A stretch of 16,947 nucleotides of DNA from Tannerella sp. (lineage in GTDB: Bacteria; Bacteroidota; Bacteroidia; Bacteroidales; Tannerellaceae), in NCBI GenBank assembly GCA_031290635.1, contig JAITNE010000004.1:1-16947 (forward strand), given 5' to 3'. Position 1 is the first letter of the stretch; each line of letters begins with the position of its first letter. Below, in pieces: positions 1 to 6,444 of this stretch. A model generated the notes under the pieces. It was not told the origin of the DNA and did not search any database. It worked only from the letters and a program-made list of their open reading frames with translations. A program made the position numbers and the translations under genes.

Positions 1-446
1 GTCAGTCCTCCCCGCCATTTTTCAGAGAGATCGTACTCGTAGAAAGCGTGGAGACCTATGTCCTGCGCCGAGAACTCGCCAAGTATGACGTTGTCCTGCG
101 TCGTCTCCTTCATCTTCCCGTAAGTAATGTACGAAGCGCCTATACCGAAAGCGCTACGCTCGCCGAAAGCCTTGGTATAGACAGCGCTTCCGACGTTGAC
201 GTCAGAGATATAGTTCATATAATTGATGTTGAATCGTCCGTCCATTTCGCCTCCGAGCAGCGCAGGATTATGGAACACTAACGAGGGGTCGTTCTCGACA
301 AGCGAGACGTTATGCCCTCCGAGCGCGTTCACACGCGAGGAGGCAGGAAAGCGCAGAAAGGCATACGCATCATGACCGTTCTGAGCGCTGATAGATAGAG
401 GGAGGCACGCAAGCGCCAGCATCATTTTAATATAGTTTGTCCTCAT
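1..446 (-). CDS. porQ: PorQ-like protein, 5' part (gene runs off the left edge)
   Basis: I translated this directly from the minus strand: ATG at 446-444, then 148 codons open to position 1, so the C-terminal half is missing. Residues 1-21 form a signal peptide (hydrophobic core MMLALACLPLSISA, then Q). The mature start contains YAFLRFPASSRVNALGG, then VSLVENDPSLVFHNPALLGG and INYMNYISDVNVGSAVY. These are hallmarks of the PorQ family, small outer-membrane beta-barrel-like proteins of Bacteroidota related to PorP/PorV. In Porphyromonas PorQ belongs to the type IX secretion gene set. The gene is divergent from tonB across 226 bases. The family call rests on pattern recognition. PorQ homologues also occur in species with no obvious type IX secretion, so its presence alone does not prove that system. 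Confidence 0.8.
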   Translation of the reverse strand, partial: MRTNYIKMMLALACLPLSISAQNGHDAYAFLRFPASSRVNALGGHNVSLVENDPSLVFHNPALLGGEMDGRFNINYMNYISDVNVGSAVYTKAFGERSAFGIGASYITYGKMKETTQDNVILGEFSAQDIGLHAFYEYDLSEKWRGGL

Positions 447-596
447 AAAAATTTTCAATAATGACTATCTATCTAACGAGAAAAAAGTCAAAATCTTATA
501 TCATACGCAAAAACTATTTTCTATAAAAAATTAGGCGCTGATAATCAACGTATTAAAAGAAACTACATAAAAATTATGAATTTTTATAGGGAAAAA

Positions 597-628
597 TTTG
601 GAGGGTGAGAAAAAAAGCCTTATTTTTG
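597..628 (+). promoter_or_regulatory. Bacteroidetes-type sigma-ABfr promoter for tonB
   Basis: TTTG at 597-600, a spacer of exactly 20 bases, then TATTTTTG at 621-628. This matches the Bacteroidetes consensus TTTG-N(19-22)-TAnnTTTG in full. Transcription should begin near 634-637, giving a leader of about 36 bases before the tonB ATG. It is the only promoter in the window where both elements are clear. The rest of the divergent gap (447-596) is AT-rich. No equally good element for porQ was found there on the other strand; the best is a one-base-off TAGTTTTTG-like sequence. Confidence 0.75.
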
Positions 629-672
629 CGCACTTATAAAACAGAATTTTTCACTATTAAAAACGTTGAACT

Positions 673-1365
673 ATGGAAATTAAAAAGACTCCAAGAGCAA
701 ATCTTGAAAAAGACAAAACGCTTAACCTACTGATGGGTATAGTTATAGCGTGCGCGATTCTCTTTGTCGGCTTCGAATGGGGCGAAAGAGACATTAAAGT
801 AGCGACCGATGATGGCATAGGCGTCATTATCGACGACGAGGACATTGACAATACGATTCAGGAAGAGCCGCCGCCGCCTCCTCCGGAACCCGAACCGCTG
901 AAAACGCCTGAAGTTATCGAAATTGTAGAAGATAATATAAAGGTAGATGATGTTGAGCTTCTTTCGACTGAAGACGATGCTAATCAGGCTCAGATATCCA
1001 CTTATGTGGCGCCTGTTGTAGAGGAAGAGGAAGAAGAGGATGAAAACTTCATATTCCAGACGGTAGAGAAAATGCCCGAATTTCCGGGAGGCGATGCAGC
1101 CTTGTTGAAATGGATTCAAACTCATACTGTCTATCCGACTATTTCTGCGGAAAACGGTGTTTCAGGACGTATTTCCTGTAACTTTGTTGTCAATGCGGAC
1201 GGTTCGGTTGTTGACGTACAAGTAGCTCGACCTTTCGACCCTAATCTTGACAAGGAAGCTATCCGCGTATTGAAGCAGCTCCCCAAATTCAAGCCCGGAG
1301 AGCAAAGAGGCAAGCCTGTACGCGTTAAATACAGCGTGCCGGTAAACTTCAAATTGCAACAATGA
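673..1365 (+). CDS. tonB: Energy transducer TonB
   Basis: A 230-residue protein with classic TonB layout. It has a cytoplasmic N-terminus, one membrane anchor at about 17-36 (LNLLMGIVIACAILFVGFEW), a Pro/Glu-rich periplasmic spacer (six prolines then EPEP at 66-75, and an acidic run at 117-124), and a C-terminal TonB domain at about 132-228. The domain opens with EKMPEFPGGDAALLKWI, contains VYP and ends with LPKFKPGEQRGKPVRVKYSVPVNF, typical of Bacteroidota. TonB carries proton-motive energy from ExbBD to TonB-dependent outer-membrane transporters, which take up glycans, haem and siderophores in this phylum. The likely partners lie 2 kb downstream (3514-5824). The start is an ATG just after a full promoter. 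The family is certain; which transporter it serves cannot be seen. Confidence 0.95.
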   Translation: MEIKKTPRANLEKDKTLNLLMGIVIACAILFVGFEWGERDIKVATDDGIGVIIDDEDIDNTIQEEPPPPPPEPEPLKTPEVIEIVEDNIKVDDVELLSTEDDANQAQISTYVAPVVEEEEEEDENFIFQTVEKMPEFPGGDAALLKWIQTHTVYPTISAENGVSGRISCNFVVNADGSVVDVQVARPFDPNLDKEAIRVLKQLPKFKPGEQRGKPVRVKYSVPVNFKLQQ

Positions 1366-1392
1366 AATCACGTAGTAAAAGAATTTTTAGGT

Positions 1393-1425
1393 AGGAAGGC
1401 TGCTGAAACATTGCAGCCTTCTTTC
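1393..1425 (+). terminator. Rho-independent terminator or attenuator hairpin after tonB
   Basis: GAAGGCTGC (1395-1403) pairs perfectly with GCAGCCTTC (1413-1421) around a 9-base loop, followed by TTTCT. The stem is nine pairs and GC-rich. It lies 28 bases after the tonB stop. The ATG of the next gene follows only 11 bases after the stem, so the hairpin may also act on that gene (see findings). Confidence 0.7.
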
Positions 1426-1432
1426 TATTATA

Positions 1433-2407
1433 ATGCTATCCACAGAATACATATTAAAGACGGTAGAGGCCGAAACAGCAAAGATATACTTTGACATGCA
1501 ACCGCGTAGCCTCTTCGTTCCTATCGAATACATATTGTCGATAGGCGGCAAGCATATCCGCCCGGCCCTGACACTGATAGCCTGCAACATCTTTAGCGAG
1601 GCAGTTGACAATGCTATCAAACCCGCCCTGGGGCTTGAAGTTTTTCATAACTTCACCCTGCTCCACGACGACTTGATGGACCAGGCAGATAAACGCCGCA
1701 ACCGACCGACAGTACACAAGAAATGGAACAACAATACCGCCATCCTTTCGGGCGATGCTATGGTAATCGCTGCCTATCGGTTGATTAGCGAGACGCCGGA
1801 GCCTCACCTCAAGAAGGTCTTAGACTTGTTCTCGCAGACGGCGATGGAGATATGCTGCGGACAGCAATACGATATGGATTTCGAGCAACGCAACGATGTG
1901 AGAGAAGACGAATACATAGAGATGATACGTCTTAAAACGGCCGTACTTATGGCTTGTTGTCTCAAGACCGGCGCAATTGTCGGAGGCGCTCGCGAGAAAG
2001 ACGCCGACAGGCTCTATCGCTTTGGTATCAACATAGGGCTGGCTTTCCAATTACAGGACGACCTGCTCGACGTTTACGGCGACAGCGCTACTTTCGGCAA
2101 AAATATCGGCGGCGACATCCTTTGCGACAAGAAGACTTTCCTGCTAATTAACGCATTGCGACTTGCCAACCCATCTCAGAAAGCCGCAATAGAGCGCTTC
2201 AACAGCAGTAATAGCTTCGAGCCGCTTGACAAAATCACAACTTATACGGAGATATATAACGCACTGAATATCAAAGAGATTACATTAAAGAAGATAGATT
2301 GCTATTATCAACTTGCGATGACAGAACTTGAAAGCCTCGAAGCGGAGCCTGCTTCGCTGACAGAACTGAATAAGTTTGCCAAGATGCTGACGAGCAGAGA
2401 AACATAG
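1433..2407 (+). CDS. Polyprenyl diphosphate synthase (trans-isoprenyl type)
   Basis: A 324-residue all-helical isoprenyl synthase that condenses isopentenyl diphosphate onto an allylic diphosphate. Visible motifs are GGKHIRP (38-44), the first Asp-rich motif DDLMD (79-83) followed by KRRNRPT, LSGDAM (105-110), LKT (167-169), and FQLQDDLLD with the second Asp-rich motif DDLLD (209-213). All Mg2+/diphosphate ligands appear intact. The residues just before the first Asp-rich motif are HNFTLLH, with an aromatic Phe five positions upstream. In this family that usually limits the product to about C15-C20, so a farnesyl or geranylgeranyl diphosphate synthase is more likely than an octaprenyl synthase, but this is inference. 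The start at 1433 matches family length. It is followed after 12 bases by tatD, so the two are probably co-transcribed. Confidence 0.9.
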   Translation: MLSTEYILKTVEAETAKIYFDMQPRSLFVPIEYILSIGGKHIRPALTLIACNIFSEAVDNAIKPALGLEVFHNFTLLHDDLMDQADKRRNRPTVHKKWNNNTAILSGDAMVIAAYRLISETPEPHLKKVLDLFSQTAMEICCGQQYDMDFEQRNDVREDEYIEMIRLKTAVLMACCLKTGAIVGGAREKDADRLYRFGINIGLAFQLQDDLLDVYGDSATFGKNIGGDILCDKKTFLLINALRLANPSQKAAIERFNSSNSFEPLDKITTYTEIYNALNIKEITLKKIDCYYQLAMTELESLEAEPASLTELNKFAKMLTSRET

Positions 2408-2419
2408 AGTTGTACTTTT

Positions 2420-3205
2420 ATGCAAATCATTGATAGTCATACACATATATATTCGGCAGAGTTTGATTCCGACCGTCGGGAAGTAATAGCGAGAGCGCAT
2501 GCGGCGGGTATTTGTGCAGTTATGTTGCCTAACGAAGACGTCGGCAGCATTGAGGCCATAAGCAGAGTTTGTGACAGCGAGCCTGATTTTGCCTTCCCTA
2601 TGATGGGCTTGCACCCTACGAGCGTAAACGTCGGCTATCTCAAAGAGTTGAGACAGATAGAAGCAGCCCTCGCCAAACGACGATACTACGCGATAGGAGA
2701 GATTGGAATGGATTTGTATTGGGACAAGACTTACAGGCGCGAGCAGCAGGACGCTTTCGAGACTCAACTGCATTGGAGCGCCGAACTGCAGATTCCGGTA
2801 TCTATCCACACGCGCGAGGCGTTTGATGAAGTGATTGAAAGTATCTACAAAGCAGGTGCAGAACGGCTCAGAGGAGTGTTCCACTGCTTCACGGGCGCTG
2901 TAGCTCAATGGGCGGAGATAGAGAAACTGTCTTCGTTTTATGTCGGCATTGGAGGGGTTGCAACCTTCAAGAACAGCGTGCTTGTAGAGACCATGCGGCA
3001 TATCCCTTTGCATAGGGTTGTTGTAGAGACCGATGCTCCCTATCTGGCGCCTGTTCCGTTCAGGGGCAAACGCAACGAGCCGAGCTACGTAATTGAGACG
3101 ATAAAAAAACTTGCGGAATGGTACAAAATTGACCCCGAAATGGTCGCCGAGCAAACTTTTAACAACTCGTTAAGATTGTTTAACATTGAGGTCTTAAATG
3201 CTTGA
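2420..3205 (+). CDS. tatD: TatD family metal-dependent hydrolase / DNase
   Basis: A 261-residue TIM-barrel amidohydrolase of the TatD/YcfH group, which are metal-dependent 3'-5' exo/endonucleases linked to DNA repair and DNA degradation. The metal-binding set is complete: DSHTH near the N-terminus (D5, H7, H9), Glu in AIGEIGMDLYW (E94), His in SIHTRE (H130), His in VFHCFTG (H155) and Asp in ETDAPYLAP (D205). FRGKRNEP (214-221) is also a family hallmark. Length matches the usual 255-265. The gene starts 12 bases after the polyprenyl synthase, consistent with one transcript. It is not part of the Tat translocase; the name is historical. The exact substrate cannot be told from sequence. Confidence 0.92.
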   Translation: MQIIDSHTHIYSAEFDSDRREVIARAHAAGICAVMLPNEDVGSIEAISRVCDSEPDFAFPMMGLHPTSVNVGYLKELRQIEAALAKRRYYAIGEIGMDLYWDKTYRREQQDAFETQLHWSAELQIPVSIHTREAFDEVIESIYKAGAERLRGVFHCFTGAVAQWAEIEKLSSFYVGIGGVATFKNSVLVETMRHIPLHRVVVETDAPYLAPVPFRGKRNEPSYVIETIKKLAEWYKIDPEMVAEQTFNNSLRLFNIEVLNA

Positions 3206-3286
3206 TAATAAGTAGTTTAAGCAATAAATTAAGGGCTATTAACCGGGAAAAGACCGAGATGTTAAAAAAATTTTTTCTGAAAAATG

Positions 3287-3315
3287 TTTGCATGTTATAA
3301 ATTTTTCGTAATTTG
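3287..3315 (+). promoter_or_regulatory. Possible promoter for tRNA-Ser
   Basis: TTTG at 3287-3290, then 18 bases, then TAATTTG at 3309-3315. This is one base short of the Bacteroidetes TAnnTTTG element but lies about 40 bases before the tRNA. The rest of the 150-base gap between tatD and the tRNA is AT-rich. It holds no gene, and no clear terminator was found. Confidence 0.4.
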
Positions 3316-3355
3316 CACCGTTTTTTGAGCGAAAAAATGCGTTTTTTGATGTTAC

Positions 3356-3443
3356 GGAGAGATGCTCGAGTGGTTGAAGAGGCACGCCTGGAAAGCGTGT
3401 AAACGCCAAAAGCGTTTCGCGGGTTCGAATCCCGCTTTCTCCG
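3356..3443 (+). tRNA. tRNA-Ser (anticodon GGA)
   Basis: An 88-base class II tRNA folded by eye. The acceptor stem GGAGAGA (3356-3362) pairs with TTTCTCC (3436-3442) with one G-U. The anticodon stem CACGC/GCGTG (3383-3387 and 3395-3399) encloses loop CTGGAAA with anticodon GGA at 3390-3392. The long variable arm is built from AAACGC/GCGTTT, as expected for serine. The T arm is GCGGG-TTCGAAT-CCCGC (3419-3435). The discriminator is G3443. CCA is not encoded (CAA follows) and must be added after transcription. It reads UCC and UCU codons. Confidence 0.97.
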
Positions 3444-3513
3444 CAAAGACAACAGAGTTTGAATTAATAAATTGATATACAAAATAGAATTACTAATTAA
3501 AATTAAACAAACA

Positions 3514-4248
3514 ATGAAAAAAGTATTTACAAAAGCGTTCCTTGTAGCTGTGGCTCTCGGAACATCAGTATTAGCATTTGCACAGGATGCAGCGCCGGTA
3601 GTCGAAGAAAGTTTCCACCAAGCGCTCAAGACGAAGTTTATTGAAGGTAGCGCCAACTTCATGAGTATGGTCGCTATCGCCTTAATTCTTGGTCTCGCGT
3701 TCGTTATCGAACGTATTATCTACCTGAACCTTGCCGACACTAATGCCGACAAACTGCTCAAGGGTATTGAAGCAGCTCTCGACAAAGGCGACGTAGAAGC
3801 AGCTAAGGCTATCGCTCGCGACACACGCGGCCCGATCGCCTCAATCGCTTATCAAGGACTGTTACGTATCAACCAGGGTATTGACGTAGTTGAGAAATCA
3901 ATCGTTTCTTACGGAGGTGTTCAAGGCGGTCTTCTTGAGAAGAATCTGTCGTGGATTACATTATTTATCGCGATGGCTCCCTCTCTGGGATTCTTGGGAA
4001 CGGTTGTAGGTATGATTATGGCGTTCGACAAAATCGAACAGGTCGGCGATATCAGCCCTACGGTTGTAGCAGGCGGTATGAAAGTAGCCCTTATCACTAC
4101 CGTAGGCGGTCTTGTCGTTGCTCTTCTGCTTCAAGTATTCTATAACTATCTTCTGAGCAAGCTCGAAGCCATTCTCAACAAGATGGAAGACGCTTCTATC
4201 ACCTTGCTCGACTTGGTTATAAAATACAGTGTGAAATTTCAAAAATAA
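3514..4248 (+). CDS. exbB: ExbB / TolQ / MotA-type proton channel
   Basis: A 244-residue inner-membrane protein. An upstream in-frame TTG at 3472 would add 14 residues, but the ATG at 3514 gives a normal start, MKKVFTKAFLVAVALGTSVLAFA, that looks like a signal peptide or signal anchor. Membrane segments are about 45-68, 145-171 and 184-212. The last two carry the family core APSLGFLGTVVGMIMAF and GGMKVALITTVGGL, which line the proton pore. ExbB forms the pentameric ring around an ExbD dimer and energises TonB. The gene is followed after 6 bases by a small membrane gene and then two exbD genes. No terminator separates it from the tRNA upstream, so read-through transcription is possible. The N-terminal signal-like segment is usual for ExbB in Bacteroidota, unlike the E. 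coli protein. Confidence 0.93.
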   Translation: MKKVFTKAFLVAVALGTSVLAFAQDAAPVVEESFHQALKTKFIEGSANFMSMVAIALILGLAFVIERIIYLNLADTNADKLLKGIEAALDKGDVEAAKAIARDTRGPIASIAYQGLLRINQGIDVVEKSIVSYGGVQGGLLEKNLSWITLFIAMAPSLGFLGTVVGMIMAFDKIEQVGDISPTVVAGGMKVALITTVGGLVVALLLQVFYNYLLSKLEAILNKMEDASITLLDLVIKYSVKFQK

Positions 4249-4254
4249 GTAATC

Positions 4255-4728
4255 ATGGCAGTAACTAAAATAAGAAAAATTTCGAGCTGGACATTGATTA
4301 CACTTTCTGTCATCAGCATCGGGGTCTTAGCATTGTTCTATTTCGGAGGAGACGGCGAAATGTACAAGGACAATCGTAACCCTATCTATACGGGAGAACT
4401 GCTCTATTGGGTGTATTTCCTGCTGGCGCTTAGCGCTTTTAGCCTCCTTGTCTTCGGCTTACTACAGTTCTTCAACAAACTGAAAACATCCCCCAAGTCA
4501 GCGCTGCTAACATTAGCCGTTTTTGCAGCATTCGCCATCCTTTTGGTGATTTCCTACACTATCGGCGACCCTACACCTCTGACCGGTCTCAATGTCGATT
4601 CGCAAGTCTATAACACACCGTTTTGGCTACAGGTTACCGACATGTGGCTCTATGCCATGTATATCCTGCTGGGATTGGCTATCGTTGCAATGATATGGGG
4701 CTCAGTCAAAAAAATGTTTAGTAAATAA
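4255..4728 (+). CDS. Four-helix inner-membrane protein in the exbB-exbD locus, unknown function
   Basis: A 157-residue protein with four predicted membrane helices at about 11-30, 49-73, 83-103 and 127-149. It has a basic N-terminus (MAVTKIRK) and C-terminus (VKKMFSK), implying both ends are cytoplasmic. The two loops that would then be periplasmic are DGEMYKDNRNPIYTGE (about 33-48) and DPTPLTGLNVDSQVYNTPFW (about 105-124). No catalytic or metal motif is seen. It sits 6 bases after exbB and 20 before the first exbD, clearly in the same transcript. I recall similar small membrane proteins at this place in other Bacteroidales. An accessory role in ExbBD assembly or gating is therefore plausible but unproven. 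Confidence 0.8.
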   Translation: MAVTKIRKISSWTLITLSVISIGVLALFYFGGDGEMYKDNRNPIYTGELLYWVYFLLALSAFSLLVFGLLQFFNKLKTSPKSALLTLAVFAAFAILLVISYTIGDPTPLTGLNVDSQVYNTPFWLQVTDMWLYAMYILLGLAIVAMIWGSVKKMFSK

Positions 4729-4748
4729 CCTCTAAAAACAAGAAAAAG

Positions 4749-5348
4749 ATGGGTAAAAAGAGAAAAGTACCGAGCATTAACGGGTCTTCTTCTGCTGATA
4801 TTGCTTTCATGTTGCTCTTGTTTTTCCTCCTGACGACTTCAATGGATACGGACCAGGGATTGCTGCGCAAGTTGCCCCCTCCTCCCGAAAGCAAAGATAA
4901 GCAGGACGAAATAAAAGTAAATGAGAGGAACGTACTTAAAGTGTTAGTCAGCTCCGACAACCGCATTATGTGCGGTGGCGAAGAGGTAACTTTAGCGCAG
5001 TTAAGGGAGAAAACAAAGGAGTTTATAGAAAACCCTGCAAATGCGGAAAATCTACCGGAAAAAGAAGAAGTGGATATTCCAATCATCGGTAAAAAGATGA
5101 TTACAAAGAAGCACGTTGTATCTCTGCAATGCGACCGTGGCACCAAATATCAAACATATATTGATGCTCAAAACGAGTTGGCTGCATCGTATAACGAACT
5201 TCGAGAAGCCGCTTCCAAGTTGTATTTTGGCAACAAGAAATACAGCGAACTTGCTAGTGAAGAACAGGAGGCTATAGGTAAACTCTATCCTTCTAAGATT
5301 TCAGAGGCAGAACCGAAAGTTTATGGTGAAACCAAAAATAAAAAGTAG
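4749..5348 (+). CDS. exbD: ExbD/TolR-type biopolymer transport protein, long form
   Basis: A 199-residue protein with the ExbD N-terminal anchor SADIAFMLLLFFLLTTSM (about 15-32). It holds the essential proton-carrying Asp at D17. LPPPPE follows the anchor, then a periplasmic domain. ExbD proteins are usually about 140 residues. This one carries extra charged sequence around 90-125 (NPANAENLPEKEEVDIPIIG and GKKMITKK) and a Lys-rich tail. Residues 126-180 (HVVSLQCDRGTKYQTYIDAQNEL) match the normal end of the ExbD fold. It is the first of two exbD genes; the next starts 5 bases after its stop. The two products are too different to be a recent duplication and may form a heterodimer inside ExbB. 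Confidence 0.9.
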   Translation: MGKKRKVPSINGSSSADIAFMLLLFFLLTTSMDTDQGLLRKLPPPPESKDKQDEIKVNERNVLKVLVSSDNRIMCGGEEVTLAQLREKTKEFIENPANAENLPEKEEVDIPIIGKKMITKKHVVSLQCDRGTKYQTYIDAQNELAASYNELREAASKLYFGNKKYSELASEEQEAIGKLYPSKISEAEPKVYGETKNKK

Positions 5349-5353
5349 ATAGT

Positions 5354-5824
5354 ATGGGAAAATTCAGTAAAGCGGGCGGACGTGAAATGCCCGAATTGAA
5401 CACGTCATCATTACCTGACTTGGTATTTGCTATTTTGTTTTTTTTCATGATGGTTACCACTATGCGTGAAGTAACACTGAAAGTACAGTTTCGCACACCA
5501 CAGGCTACCGAGCTGATAAAGTTGGAGAAAAAATCGCTTGTAACAGTTATATATGTAGGCAAGCCTAACTCTGAAGAACTGCGTGCCAAATTAGGCAACG
5601 AACCTCGTATTCAGCTTAACGACCAGATATCCGAAATATCGGAAGTAGGGGCTTATATCGGCCAGGAAAAAGCGAGTATGAAAGAAGAAGACCAGCCGTT
5701 TATGACTACTTCTATCAAAGGCGACTATGAAACCAATATGGGTATAGTTACCGACCTCAAGCAGGCTCTTCGTGATGCTTACGCTTTGAAAATCAGCTAC
5801 TCAGCCAAGCCAAGAATAAAGTAG
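5354..5824 (+). CDS. exbD: ExbD/TolR-type biopolymer transport protein, second copy
   Basis: A 156-residue protein. The N-terminus MGKFSKAGGREMPELNTSSLPDLVFAILFFFMMVTTM contains the single membrane helix (about 21-37) with the conserved Asp at D22. The periplasmic part ends in FMTTSIKGDYETNMGIVTDLKQALRDAYALKISYSA, the usual ExbD C-terminal unit. It is the last gene of the exbB-X-exbD-exbD cluster and is followed 26 bases later by a strong terminator. It belongs to the TonB-energising complex; Bacteroidota often carry two exbD genes side by side. What distinguishes the two products is not visible from sequence. Confidence 0.9.
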   Translation: MGKFSKAGGREMPELNTSSLPDLVFAILFFFMMVTTMREVTLKVQFRTPQATELIKLEKKSLVTVIYVGKPNSEELRAKLGNEPRIQLNDQISEISEVGAYIGQEKASMKEEDQPFMTTSIKGDYETNMGIVTDLKQALRDAYALKISYSAKPRIK

Positions 5825-5850
5825 TTTACAGTTTTTAGTTTCTAATCCAG

Positions 5851-5890
5851 GAGGGGGAATTGCTTTCGAGTATTCCCTCTCTACTTTTTT
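5851..5890 (+). terminator. Rho-independent terminator of the exb cluster
   Basis: GAGGGGGAAT (5851-5860) pairs with ATTCCCTCTC (5872-5881) in ten pairs including one G-U. The loop can fold further through a CT-TTCG-AG tip. Six Ts follow at 5885-5890. It lies 26 bases after the second exbD stop and before the Lrp-family promoter. Confidence 0.85.
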
Positions 5891-5919
5891 ATGAGCCGCA
5901 GTAATTCGTAATTATTTAC

Positions 5920-5937
5920 TATCTTTGACGTCACAAA
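5920..5937 (+). promoter_or_regulatory. -7 element of the Lrp-family gene with overlapping inverted repeat
   Basis: TATCTTTG (5920-5927) matches the Bacteroidetes -7 consensus TAnnTTTG. No TTTG -33 element is seen at the right distance upstream. TTTG-N6-CAAA (5924-5937) is a short inverted repeat that overlaps the -7 element and the expected start site near 5933. That is where an autoregulatory operator could lie. The start codon at 5961 leaves a leader of about 28 bases. Confidence 0.55.
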
Positions 5938-5960
5938 TTACAACAAAAACGATATTTACT

Positions 5961-6425
5961 ATGGCACATTTTGAATTAGATGAGTTAGATCGTAAGATAT
6001 TGACACGGATAGTGAACGACGCCCGTAAGCCCTTCCTCGAAGTGGCTCGCGAGTGTAACGTATCGGGTGCAGCCATTCATCAGCGCATTCAGAAGCTCGC
6101 TGCCGCCGGTGTTATTAAAGGCTCGGAGTTCGTGCTCGATAGCGAGAAGATAGGCTACGAGACATGCGCTTATATTGGTATATTCCTGAAAAATCCCGAA
6201 CAGTTTGCTAATGTCTGCGAGGCATTGTTGAAACTGCCCGAGATAGTGGAATGTCACTGTACGACAGGCAAATACGATCTGTTTATCAAAATCTACGCTA
6301 AAAACAACCAGCATCTGCTGAGCCTCATCCACGACAAACTGCAACCGCTTGGACTGTCGCGGACAGAGACGATTATCTCGTTCAAGGAGACCTTCAAACG
6401 CAACCTCCCTATCTGCGATTTGTGA
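5961..6425 (+). CDS. Lrp/AsnC family transcriptional regulator
   Basis: A 154-residue protein of normal family length. The N-terminal winged-helix domain is FELDELDRKILTRIVNDARKPF (4-25) with helix-turn-helix FLEVARECNVSGAAIHQRIQKL (25-46), followed by GVIKGSEFVLD. The C-terminal RAM/AsnC effector domain (about 65-145) contains VECHCTTGKYDLFIKI with the G-x-YD motif, and ends SRTETIISFKETFKR. I chose the ATG at 5961 because the longer in-frame TTG at 5925 lies inside the -7 promoter element. Such proteins form dimers or octamers and usually sense amino acids. The gene stands alone, convergent with the metal-transporter operon 19 bases away. Its ligand and targets are unknown. Confidence 0.92.
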   Translation: MAHFELDELDRKILTRIVNDARKPFLEVARECNVSGAAIHQRIQKLAAAGVIKGSEFVLDSEKIGYETCAYIGIFLKNPEQFANVCEALLKLPEIVECHCTTGKYDLFIKIYAKNNQHLLSLIHDKLQPLGLSRTETIISFKETFKRNLPICDL

Positions 6426-6444
6426 TATTACGGGCAAGCACGCA

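Noticed and set aside
2285..3154. A 289-codon open frame on the minus strand opposite tatD and the end of the polyprenyl synthase gene.
   Set aside because: Its translation has no recognisable domain and is rich in Arg, His and Cys, as expected for an antisense frame. The plus-strand gene has complete catalytic motifs.
3356..3443. tRNA-Ser as an integration site for a mobile element.
   Set aside because: No integrase, no repeat of the tRNA 3' end and no foreign-looking genes were seen nearby.
3472..3513. Upstream TTG start adding 14 residues to ExbB.
   Set aside because: The ATG at 3514 gives a normal signal-anchor N-terminus; the extension is AT-rich leader sequence.
3180..3662. A 160-codon minus-strand frame running across the tRNA-Ser gene and the start of exbB.
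   Set aside because: It overlaps a well-folded tRNA and the exbB signal segment, and the translation shows no family resemblance.
5925..5960. Upstream TTG start adding 12 residues to the Lrp-family regulator.
   Set aside because: The TTG is part of the -7 promoter element, so it would lie upstream of the expected transcript start.
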